In this document: positions 1 through 6,609 of the stretch, in pieces
Numbering within the stretch: the stretch's first letter is position 1
Layout of the letters: each line of letters opens with the position of its first letter
NCBI GenBank assembly: GCA_937896305.1
Contig: CALBND010000067.1
Location: 1-10,909, forward strand
Direction: 5' to 3'
From: an uncultured Actinomycetes bacterium
GTDB taxonomy: Bacteria > Actinomycetota > Actinomycetes > S36-B12 > UBA5976
DNA length: 10,909 bases
Translations under genes and position numbers: made by a program
The notes under the pieces: model-generated
The model's database searches: none
Told to the model about the DNA's origin: nothing
Seen by the model: only the letters and a program-made list of their open reading frames with translations

Positions 1-691
1 TAACTTTTCCGTCAGCCAAAGCAGAGACCCGATCACACACGGATAATATCTCATCAAGTTTATGATCTACGAGTAAAACTGTTAAATTCTGTTCTCTTGC
101 TAATTTTCTAATAATTTCGAATAGAATTTCAACTTGGTTTGGTTCCAATGCTGTTGTGGGTTCATCAAGTAAGAGAACTTTAGTATCGCGACCAAGAGCA
201 GTGGCTATTTCTAAAAGTTGTCTTTGTGCCACAGACAATGTGCCAAGAATTACGTTTACGTCTATATCTAGACCTACAAGTGCACAAAGTTTTTTAGAAT
301 CTTCTTTCATTTTCTTTTTATTTGTAAATATTCCTGAAGTAATCTCGTGACCTAGAAACATGCATTGATAGACTGGTAAATTCATCGGTAATGAAAGTTC
401 TTGGTATACACAAGCTATGCCTGCGATTAGTGCCTCACTAGGCTCTTCAAATTCTAGTTTTTGCTCTCCCATGATTAGTTCACCATTAGTTGGGGATAGG
501 GCTCCTGAAAGTATTTGTAAAAGTGTAGATTTACCCGCTCCATTATGACCTACTACGCCATGAATTTCTCCGGCATTAAATTTAATTGAAATATCATCTA
601 AAGCCTTTGAACTTCCAAACTTCATTGTCAAATGATCGACTGAGAGTGACCAATTTATATTTGAATTAGTCAATTGATCACTCCCAGTCAT
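1..691 (-). CDS. Sugar ABC transporter ATP-binding protein, RbsA-type (3' end outside window)
   Basis: This is the N-terminal 230 codons of a cytoplasmic ATPase that powers sugar uptake through the adjacent permease. The reading frame is open to the window edge. Visible motifs are Walker A GHNGAGKST (residues 48-56), the Q-loop glutamine in VYQELSL (Q97), a signature LSVAQRQ (152-158) in the form typical of CUT2 sugar importers, Walker B VLLLDEP (172-178) and the switch histidine in VDHKLDEI (H210). The resemblance is to the first of the two ATPase domains of RbsA-like proteins, so a second domain probably lies beyond the left edge; a single-domain XylG/FrcA-like protein is possible. The ATG at 691 is chosen because it has an AGGA-type site upstream and the ATG at 696 stops after two codons. 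It starts 22 bp after the binding-protein gene, so it is in the same operon. Confidence 0.93.
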   Translation of the reverse strand, partial: MTGSDQLTNSNINWSLSVDHLTMKFGSSKALDDISIKFNAGEIHGVVGHNGAGKSTLLQILSGALSPTNGELIMGEQKLEFEEPSEALIAGIACVYQELSLPMNLPVYQCMFLGHEITSGIFTNKKKMKEDSKKLCALVGLDIDVNVILGTLSVAQRQLLEIATALGRDTKVLLLDEPTTALEPNQVEILFEIIRKLAREQNLTVLLVDHKLDEILSVCDRVSALADGKV

Positions 692-713
692 CTCATTTTC
701 CTAAATTATCGAA

Positions 714-1739
714 TTAACCGATAATATCGCTTGGAACTTCGTCGCCAATATTAAATGTTGGCGTTGGGACTAGAACTTCTTTGTCCACATCTGTTCCAGA
801 TATATATTTCTTGATTTCTTCGATTGTCAATTGGCCGTATTGATTTGGTGCTTGACCAACGCAACCCATATATGGCTTCTCGATTTTGGTTTTGTCAGCA
901 CAGAAACCATACAATTGAACTGTGTCTTCAAGTTTCAATTGCTTGATTGCTAGTAATGCGCCAACTACACCTGGACCGGTATCAGCAAAAATAACGTTCA
1001 TTCCTGGATTACCTTGAAGCATTTCTGCAGTTACTTTTTGAGCAACGTCAGGCTTTACTTCATGATCTACAGTTTGAACAACTTTCGCATTTGGATTCTT
1101 TTCCAAAGCTGCGGTGAATGCAGCATCGCGAAGATTTGTAGTTACGTTACTTGGAACGCCCACAATTCCTGCAATGATTTTTGCATCTGCACCTAAGTTG
1201 GCTAATGCTTGTTCACCACTTAGTGTTCCTCCGCCTGCTTGATCAGCACCAAGGTTCTGAATTACTGAACCTCCGGCTGCTTCCACAGCTGCCATGTCAA
1301 CGAATACGTTTACAGCAAAAACTGGAATTCCAGCTTTTGACAAGCTAACCGCGAAACCGGTTCCTGGTTCAGAACCAATTGCGTTTAGGTAAACAGCACA
1401 AACTCCTGCTTGAATAAAGGAGTCGATTTGACTTTGTTGTTGTGCAATGTCGTCATCAGCAATTGAAATAATTGCTTCGAAGCCATTTGCTGCTGATGCT
1501 GTTTCAACACCTTTTTTCATTTCTACGTAGTAAGGGTTGCTCAAATTTGGCAAAGCTACACCAATTTTTGGTGTTGCTGTGCTGCAGTTTTCAGGCAATC
1601 CTTCTCTCACGCTTGCTGTTGCTGCAGAGTCTCCAGCTGCGGCTTCAGTTTCAGTAGTAGATGAACAAGCACCAAGCACTAAAGCACTTGAGGCAATCAT
1701 CAGTGCCATTACTTTATAACCAGGAATTACTTTGGTCAT
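714..1739 (-). CDS. Sugar-binding lipoprotein of ABC transporter (RbsB-like, periplasmic-binding protein type 1)
   Basis: This 341-residue exported receptor delivers a sugar or related ligand to the permease. The N-terminus is a lipoprotein signal: a short basic start, a hydrophobic stretch and a lipobox LGAC with the modified cysteine at C25. A Thr/Ala/Glu/Ser-rich linker follows to about residue 45. The mature part starts with KIGVALPNLSNPYYVEMKKG, the usual first strand and helix of RbsB-type proteins, and continues with the DDDIAQQQSQIDSFIQAGV segment typical of the family. Length is normal. The start has a strong ribosome site AAGGGAG (1749-1755), better than those of its neighbours, which fits the higher dose of receptor such systems need. 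It lies between the permease and ATPase genes on the same strand. Ligand identity cannot be read from the sequence. Four cysteines occur in the mature part, besides the lipidated one. Confidence 0.93.
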   Translation of the reverse strand: MTKVIPGYKVMALMIASSALVLGACSSTTETEAAAGDSAATASVREGLPENCSTATPKIGVALPNLSNPYYVEMKKGVETASAANGFEAIISIADDDIAQQQSQIDSFIQAGVCAVYLNAIGSEPGTGFAVSLSKAGIPVFAVNVFVDMAAVEAAGGSVIQNLGADQAGGGTLSGEQALANLGADAKIIAGIVGVPSNVTTNLRDAAFTAALEKNPNAKVVQTVDHEVKPDVAQKVTAEMLQGNPGMNVIFADTGPGVVGALLAIKQLKLEDTVQLYGFCADKTKIEKPYMGCVGQAPNQYGQLTIEEIKKYISGTDVDKEVLVPTPTFNIGDEVPSDIIG

Positions 1740-1759
1740 AATTTGTTTCTCCCTTCATT

Positions 1760-1784
1760 TCTAGAGGATTTATTTCCTGCTAGA
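1760..1784 (-). promoter_or_regulatory. Intercistronic hairpin between permease and binding-protein genes
   Basis: Read on the minus strand, TCTAG-C-AGGA, loop AATAAA, TCCT-CTAGA forms a nine-base-pair stem with one bulged C. It begins one base after the permease stop codon and ends just before the ribosome site of the lipoprotein gene. There is no T-tract after it, so it is not a classical terminator. An mRNA processing or 3'-end-protecting stem that sets the receptor-to-permease ratio is a reasonable inference. Confidence 0.5.
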
Positions 1785-1785
1785 T

Positions 1786-2784
1786 CTATTTTTTTGTTCG
1801 ACTTAAAATTTGTGGTTTGCCGCGTGGTTTAGATTTGGCACCATCTCTTTTTGATGATCTTTTGCTATCAATACTTACTCCACCAAGAATTATCAAACCA
1901 ATCACAAGTGGTTGCCAGTAACTACTTACATTTACAACATTCATGCCATTACTGATAGTGGAAATTAAGAGAACTCCCGCAATTGCGCCCCTGATGGTTC
2001 CGATACCACCAAAAAGGCTTACTCCTCCAACAACTGCAGCGGCAATCGAATAAAAAAGCTGATTGCCAGTTCCTGTTTGGGGATATCCCACGTTTAGTCG
2101 TGAAGTTGCAATGACTCCAGCAACTCCTGCTAGAAATCCACTAAAAGCGTAAACAAACACAGTGGTGCGCATAACATTTATTCCTGAAAGTCTTGCAGCT
2201 AATTTATTTCCACCGAGTGCATAAATATGTGTTCCTAAAACTGTATTTTTTAACAAAATTGATGAAATAATGGCGGCAATTATTACCAGGATTACTGGAA
2301 CAGGAAATCCGAGCACATGTCCTTGTCCAATCCAAGCAAATTTTTCTTGAGTGATCTGAATTGATTCGGCACGGGTGATAATCATCGGAATCGAGGAAGC
2401 CACACCCATTGCTGCGAAAGTTACGATAAATGGTGGAATCCCCACATAATGAATTATTAATCCATTTAAAACTCCAAGAAAACTTCCACAAAGTGCTGCC
2501 CCTATTGCCGCAACCCACCACGGTAAACCTGATCGCATTAATACAGTTGCAATAATTCCACACATCGCCACATTTGCACCTGTCGAAAGATCGATACCAC
2601 CTGTTAACAAGACGAAAGTTTGCCCTAAAGCTATAAGTGCAATAATTGCTCCATTTAGTAACAAAACGCTTGCATTAGTGATTGTAAAGAAATTTTCAGA
2701 AAGAACCGAAAATATTAGAACCATAACAAAGAAGACAAGAAATATTCCAGCTTCTTGAGGGATTGATACTTTTTTAATTTTCAA
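1786..2784 (-). CDS. Sugar ABC transporter permease, RbsC family
   Basis: This inner-membrane channel subunit of the CUT2-type importer has 332 residues from the preferred start. Many hydrophobic segments cover most of the chain. Family hallmarks are ALGQTFVLLTGGIDLSTGA near the N-terminus, the cytoplasmic loop YALGGNKLAARLSGI that contacts the ATPase, and GGVSLFGGIGTIRGAIAG followed by SYWQPLVIGLIIL near the C-terminus. A basic tail of about 30 residues ends the protein. I chose the TTG at 2784 because AAGGTG (2790-2795) lies five bases upstream and the codon overlaps the kinase TGA stop in a TTGA junction, which implies translational coupling. An upstream TTG at 2817 would add 11 residues (MAWFRQKKGEI) but lies inside the kinase gene with no evident ribosome site. 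The neighbours are the kinase upstream and the binding protein downstream. Confidence 0.93.
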   Translation of the reverse strand: MKIKKVSIPQEAGIFLVFFVMVLIFSVLSENFFTITNASVLLLNGAIIALIALGQTFVLLTGGIDLSTGANVAMCGIIATVLMRSGLPWWVAAIGAALCGSFLGVLNGLIIHYVGIPPFIVTFAAMGVASSIPMIITRAESIQITQEKFAWIGQGHVLGFPVPVILVIIAAIISSILLKNTVLGTHIYALGGNKLAARLSGINVMRTTVFVYAFSGFLAGVAGVIATSRLNVGYPQTGTGNQLFYSIAAAVVGGVSLFGGIGTIRGAIAGVLLISTISNGMNVVNVSSYWQPLVIGLIILGGVSIDSKRSSKRDGAKSKPRGKPQILSRTKK

Positions 2785-4259
2785 GATTTCACCTTTTTTC
2801 TGTCTAAACCACGCCAATTTGCGCAGTCTTCATATCTTTCAAAATAACTACTTAAGTCTTGATGTTTTCTAGGAGAAACAATTTGAACAACATCGGGTTG
2901 CCATTGTTCAATTACCCTAGAAACAGTTGTGTTTTGCGCAATTGCTGCTGCTTGGATACAAGCTCCTCTGGCAGAAGACTCTTCAACGTCAAGTAGATAA
3001 ACATCTTTTTGTAATAGGTCAGACAAGATTTGGCGATACGCCTTACTCTTTGAAGCTCCTCCAGTTAAAATGATTCGTCCATTTGATTTCTGGACCAAAT
3101 TTGTTAAAAATTTATAATTCTTAACAAGTGGTATTAGCACGCCGTCGAATATGGATCTTGCAAATTTATTTCGATCTGTTAAAGAGTTAAGTCCAGCAAT
3201 CGTTCCAGTTGCGTAAGGTAGATTTGGAGTTCTTTCACCATCAAAAAAAGCAGCCATCACCGCCGAGGTTTCATCGATTTCTGCAGCTAGGGCTAAATCA
3301 CCAAGTTCCTCAATTGAACAATTCATAATTTTGCTAGCCCAATCAGTAACTTTGGTTCCGTTTAAACCAACCATCACAGGCATGTAGTTGCCACTAGAAT
3401 CAGCCATTCCATTAACAATGCCTGTTTGATCAAAAACAGGTTTACTTGAAACTGTAAAAATAACTGCAGATGTTCCAATTGAGAAAACAAAATCGCCTTC
3501 CCGTGTGCCTAAACCAATGCACGATGCCATTTGATCCCCAGTTCCTGGACCAATGACAACTTCATTTTTGACTCCTAATTCTTTTGCCACAGCAGGGGAA
3601 ATATTTGAAACTTTAGTTTCAGGTCCTAATACTTCAGGAAGAGCCAAAGTCCAATCTTTCGTATTATCAATATTTTCTAAAATTTCATATATCCATTGAC
3701 CTTCTTTTATAGAGTAGTAACCTGTACAAGTTGCACCAGCTCTGTCGGTGACAAGTCGGTTACTTAAACGTGCCGTAAAAAAATCATGAGGTAAACAAAA
3801 CTTTTTAACTTTTTTAAAGTTTTCAGGTTCATTTTCTTTCAGCCAAGAAACTTTGGTAATTGTAAAAGATGGTCCAATTAATGATCCTACTTCGTTTATC
3901 CAATAGTCTTGACCATATTTTTCAACTAATTCTTGGGACTGCGTTGCAGATTGTGTGTCATTCCATAACTTCGCTGGGCGAACAACTTTTAATTCGTCAT
4001 CTAAAGTAACCATCCCATGACATTGTGCTGTTACCGCAATTGCTTCTATTGAACTTTTATTTACTTTTTCATTTGATGTGGCTTTCTCAAATGCGATCAA
4101 AAAAGCTTCCCACCAGAGATCTGGGTCCTGCTCACTTTTAGGTGGAAATGTAAGTTCATGAGGTGCACTTCCCATAGAGATTAATTTTCCGCTTACTTGT
4201 TCTCTAATTTCAACTTTGCAGGATTGGGTCGATGAATCAACACCAGCGACTAACTTCAT
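2781..4259 (-). CDS. xylB: FGGY-family carbohydrate kinase, xylulokinase-like
   Basis: This is an ATP-dependent kinase expected to phosphorylate a ketose or polyol after uptake. Its 492 residues are the normal length for the family. The N-terminal phosphate-binding motif is GVDSSTQSCK. Sugar-site segments follow: CHGMV, RPAKLWNDTQSA and FTITKVSWLKENEPE. The second domain has GPGTGDQ with the expected catalytic aspartate, FSIGTSAVIF, and the nucleotide-site GGASKS. These segments match my recollection of actinobacterial xylulokinases closely. The usual QQHGMV is AQCHGMV here, a change beside the substrate-binding histidine, so the substrate may not be D-xylulose. No xylose isomerase lies in the window. 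The start has a ribosome site GGAAAGG (4267-4273) seven bases upstream. It is first in the transporter operon. The xylB symbol marks the family only. Confidence 0.88.
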   Translation of the reverse strand: MKLVAGVDSSTQSCKVEIREQVSGKLISMGSAPHELTFPPKSEQDPDLWWEAFLIAFEKATSNEKVNKSSIEAIAVTAQCHGMVTLDDELKVVRPAKLWNDTQSATQSQELVEKYGQDYWINEVGSLIGPSFTITKVSWLKENEPENFKKVKKFCLPHDFFTARLSNRLVTDRAGATCTGYYSIKEGQWIYEILENIDNTKDWTLALPEVLGPETKVSNISPAVAKELGVKNEVVIGPGTGDQMASCIGLGTREGDFVFSIGTSAVIFTVSSKPVFDQTGIVNGMADSSGNYMPVMVGLNGTKVTDWASKIMNCSIEELGDLALAAEIDETSAVMAAFFDGERTPNLPYATGTIAGLNSLTDRNKFARSIFDGVLIPLVKNYKFLTNLVQKSNGRIILTGGASKSKAYRQILSDLLQKDVYLLDVEESSARGACIQAAAIAQNTTVSRVIEQWQPDVVQIVSPRKHQDLSSYFERYEDCANWRGLDRKKVKS

Positions 4260-4585
4260 TCGGCAGCCTTTCCGAATAAGGTCTTCAACATAAAGACATT
4301 TTCAGCGCTTTTTTGGACATGTAGTGAATTTATCCTCACAATTCCAAAATATCAATACTTATCAAGAAAATGTTTCCTAAATGTTATAAAGGGAATATTC
4401 TTTGTTATTTTTTGGTAATTCTCTGAAATATGAAGATTTTAGCAACCTAACCTCTAATAAAAAGGTACCAATCGGTCAAAGATTGTTATTCTTTGTAAAT
4501 ATCAGTGAATAATTAACATCTTGTTACAAATATCTCAGAGCGATGAACTAGTATGACGTTCACTGAATACGGGTGTGGAGTTCAA
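4260..4585. promoter_or_regulatory. Divergent intergenic control region with repeat elements
   Basis: This is the only sizeable gap between the two divergent gene sets, so it should hold both promoters and the operators of the DeoR regulator. It contains a ten-base direct repeat TATTCTTTGT (4396-4405 and 4487-4496). It also has an inverted repeat CAATC/GATTG with a seven-base spacer (4469-4485) and a wider inverted pair TTTGTAA/TTACAAA (4492-4498 and 4524-4530). A weak rightward promoter could be TTATTC (4486-4491), a 16-base spacer and AATAAT (4508-4513). No gene is visible in it; the ATG at 4542 gives only a two-codon frame. Confidence 0.5.
4327..4355 (-). promoter_or_regulatory. Predicted promoter of the kinase-transporter operon
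   Basis: On the minus strand a -35 box TTGATA (4355-4350) is followed by a 17-base spacer and a -10 box TAAATT (4332-4327). This would place the transcript start about 60 bases ahead of the kinase ATG. A second TTGATA lies ten bases further upstream (4365-4360). The spacer and -10 overlap a sequence resembling half of the E. coli lac operator (4324-4345). This is prediction from consensus only. Confidence 0.4.
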
Positions 4586-4912
4586 ATGGATAAAAAATTG
4601 GTTGTGGCAACTTTTTTTGCCAAACCTGGCTCCAAAGAGGTTTTGCGTGAATGGATCTTGAAAACAGCAAATGCTTCAAGAAAAGAATTGGGTGTTGAAA
4701 AATATCTGATTAATCTTATTGATGAAAATCTAGGTCACTTTCTTTTAGTTGGTGTTTATTCTTCTGAAGCTGCTTTTAACGATCATGTCAATTCAATTCA
4801 TGTCCAGAGTTTTTTGAGTGCAGTTCCGGAGTTAGTTGAAGAGAACATAACTTATATCGCCACTCCAATTGAAAATGATTCTGGCCCAAAATCAAGTTTT
4901 GATCCATCTTGA
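4586..4912 (+). CDS. Small ABM-fold (antibiotic biosynthesis monooxygenase / LsrG-YgiN type) protein
   Basis: This 108-residue cytoplasmic protein has the pattern of the dimeric alpha/beta-barrel ABM family: an N-terminal strand (KKLVVATFFAKPG), a helix, a strand with Y40 and D46, then FLLVGVYSSEAAFNDH with a HxxSxH pair (H67, H72) and a final strand ITYIATPI. The family holds quinol monooxygenases, LsrG-type isomerases and many proteins of unknown reaction. In a sugar operon a small isomerase or mutarotase-like role is conceivable but unproven. I prefer the ATG at 4586, with GGAG (4577-4580) five bases upstream. The in-frame ATG at 4553 would add 11 residues that do not fit the family and has no clear ribosome site. 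It is first in the rightward operon, 30 bp before the regulator. Confidence 0.75.
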   Translation: MDKKLVVATFFAKPGSKEVLREWILKTANASRKELGVEKYLINLIDENLGHFLLVGVYSSEAAFNDHVNSIHVQSFLSAVPELVEENITYIATPIENDSGPKSSFDPS

Positions 4913-4942
4913 CTAACAATTATTTGAAAGGTTTATTTTAAA

Positions 4943-5713
4943 ATGATTCACCGTTTACTTTCTATTGAACGCCATCAAAAAATTATTGAAAAAGTATCCG
5001 TTGAAGAAGCAATTGATTTTATGACTTTAGCTAAAGAATTAAATGTTTCTGTTATGACAGTAAGAAGAGATGTTAGAGAGTTAGAGAAACAAGGATATTT
5101 AAAATTAACAAGGGGCGGGGCGTATGCCCAAATTGTTAGATCAATCGACATCTTACTAAGCCCAAGGGCAGACGATCAAGGTGAAGCTAAAACAATGATT
5201 GGAAAATATGCCGCAAGTTTGATTGAACCTGGTGAAGTTATTTTTATTGGACCAGGGTCAACTACTGCTCAATTTGTGCAGTATTTAAATCCTGACTTAA
5301 ATTTAACTGTGATCACTGCTTCAATTCCACATGCTTCTTTTCTCGCTGCTAAAGGGTTTAAAGTTATAAGCACTGGTGGAGAAATTGCTACTGATGACAT
5401 TGCCCAAACTGGTTATATTGCACAGGAAAATATAAAAAGATTTTTTGCATCAAAGGCAATTATCGGGACCAGAGGGGTTGCCAAAGATGTGGGAATCACC
5501 GATATCAATATTGAAATTGCTCAATTAAGTAGTTTGATGGTAGCTCAATCTGCAAAAGTTCTGGTTTTGGCAGATATTTCCAAAGTTGGAGTTAAAGCAA
5601 ATTATGCGGTTTGTCCCTTATTCAAGGTTGATGAAATCATTACCACCAGCGATGCTCAAGAGGCTTATCTTGCTGAATGCAAAGACCTATGTGAGGTTCT
5701 AGTCGCAAAATAA
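4943..5713 (+). CDS. DeoR/GlpR-family transcriptional regulator (SgcR-like)
   Basis: This 256-residue repressor-type regulator is probably local to this locus. The N-terminal winged helix-turn-helix spans about residues 5-60: SIERHQKIIE, then LAKELNVSVMTVRRDVRELEK as the recognition region, and TRGGA as the wing. The C-terminal DeoRC sugar-phosphate sensor carries FIGPGSTTAQ (101-110), STGGEI (143-148), AIIGTRGV (172-179) and the conserved DISKVG (211-216). Such domains normally respond to a phosphorylated intermediate of the pathway they control. The likely targets are the divergent region upstream and its own operon. The ribosome site AAAGG (4927-4931) is 11 bases from the ATG, a little far, but the N-terminus matches the family exactly, so the start is sound. 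A 71-bp gap with no clear terminator separates it from the BtpA gene. Confidence 0.92.
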   Translation: MIHRLLSIERHQKIIEKVSVEEAIDFMTLAKELNVSVMTVRRDVRELEKQGYLKLTRGGAYAQIVRSIDILLSPRADDQGEAKTMIGKYAASLIEPGEVIFIGPGSTTAQFVQYLNPDLNLTVITASIPHASFLAAKGFKVISTGGEIATDDIAQTGYIAQENIKRFFASKAIIGTRGVAKDVGITDINIEIAQLSSLMVAQSAKVLVLADISKVGVKANYAVCPLFKVDEIITTSDAQEAYLAECKDLCEVLVAK

Positions 5714-5784
5714 TTGTCGAACCCCCTAACATCAAATAACACTTTTGGTGTAATATTTTGTTCCTACAGGGAGTCGGTTCAACA

Positions 5785-6609
5785 ATGCCTAATAAGACAC
5801 GTTTGCAAACAATCTTTGGCGACAAGAAGCCTGTAATTGGCATGGTTCATTTACCCGCATCCCCCGGTCAACCCCAATCATTTAATCAAGCCCCTCTAGA
5901 AAAACTCGTGAAAAATGTTGAAAAAGATGTTGAAGCATTACTTGCAGGCGGTATTGATGGATTACTTTTTTGTAACGAAAGCGACTTGCCTTATACGACA
6001 AAAGTCGCCCAAGAAGTTGGATCGTGGGCTGCTTATTTTATTGGTGAAATGAAATCGAAGATGGACAAGCCTTATGGGGTAAATCTGCTTTGGGATCCGA
6101 TTGCTTCAATCGCAGTGGCAGCCTCCACTGGCGCAAGTTTTGTAAGAGAAGTTATGTGTGGGTCTTTTGCAAGTGAAATGGGAATACTGCAACCAGATCC
6201 TGCCGCTATTGTGCAAACTAGAACTCGATTGAGAGCGGAACACATTGCGCTTTTAACCAATATTGTCCCAGAATTCGCGACTGCTTTAGCAGATAGAACA
6301 GTAGCTCAAAGAGCACAAGCAGCTTCGTACTTTGGTTTTGATGCCCTATTAGTTTCAGGTCCAGTAGCTGGTGAAGAATTTAATGTTAAGGATTTACAGG
6401 AAGCCAAAACTAGAAGTAATAGTGCCCCTGTTTTTGCAAATACAGGTGTAAAAATTGAAAACATTGAAAAAACGTTGCAAATAGCTGATGGAGTTATTAT
6501 TGGAAGTAGCTTAAAAGTTGATGGTAAAACTTTTAATCCAGTCGATCCTGCTCGTGTAAAACAATTCATGGAAAAAGTTGAAATTTTTAGAAAGAATCGA
6601 ACTGAATGA
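5785..6609 (+). CDS. BtpA/SgcQ-family TIM-barrel protein
   Basis: This 274-residue cytoplasmic protein belongs to the BtpA family, named after a photosystem I biogenesis protein, and most resembles the SgcQ branch found in sugar operons. Family features are FGDKKPVIGMVHLPASPG (11-28), a D-E-rich first helix, NLLWDPIASIAVAASTGASFVRE (100-122), PVFANTGVKIENI (215-227), and DGVIIGSSLKVDG (235-247) followed by NPVDPARVKQFM. The late glycine-rich segments look like a TIM-barrel phosphate-binding site, so an aldolase, epimerase or isomerase acting on a phosphorylated sugar is plausible; the reaction is not known to me. The ATG at 5785 is preferred over the TTG at 5758 because the family starts just before the FG-x-KPVIGMVHL motif. 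The ribosome site would be AGGGAG (5768-5773), 11 bases away. Its stop overlaps the M42 start as ATGA. Confidence 0.88.
   Translation: MPNKTRLQTIFGDKKPVIGMVHLPASPGQPQSFNQAPLEKLVKNVEKDVEALLAGGIDGLLFCNESDLPYTTKVAQEVGSWAAYFIGEMKSKMDKPYGVNLLWDPIASIAVAASTGASFVREVMCGSFASEMGILQPDPAAIVQTRTRLRAEHIALLTNIVPEFATALADRTVAQRAQAASYFGFDALLVSGPVAGEEFNVKDLQEAKTRSNSAPVFANTGVKIENIEKTLQIADGVIIGSSLKVDGKTFNPVDPARVKQFMEKVEIFRKNRTE

Noticed and set aside
156..350. A 64-codon plus-strand frame
   Set aside because: It lies opposite the ABC ATPase frame, which carries all family motifs on the minus strand.
1014..1719. Plus-strand open frames inside the binding-protein gene
   Set aside because: They are antisense to a clear lipoprotein gene, have no family features and no ribosome sites.
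2204..2563. A 119-codon minus-strand frame overlapping the permease
   Set aside because: It is an alternative frame within the permease gene, rich in Cys, Trp and Asn with no coherent protein pattern.
1..4912. An AI-2 (lsr) uptake system, from RbsC-like importer + FGGY kinase + ABM protein
   Set aside because: There is no LsrF-type aldolase or LsrR-type regulator. The kinase resembles xylulokinase, and the rest of the locus is pentose-phosphate and sgc-like.
5740..5757. A small hairpin ACAC/GTGT and a TAATAT box between the regulator and BtpA genes
   Set aside because: The stem has only four pairs and no -35 box stands at a suitable distance, so neither a terminator nor a promoter can be supported.
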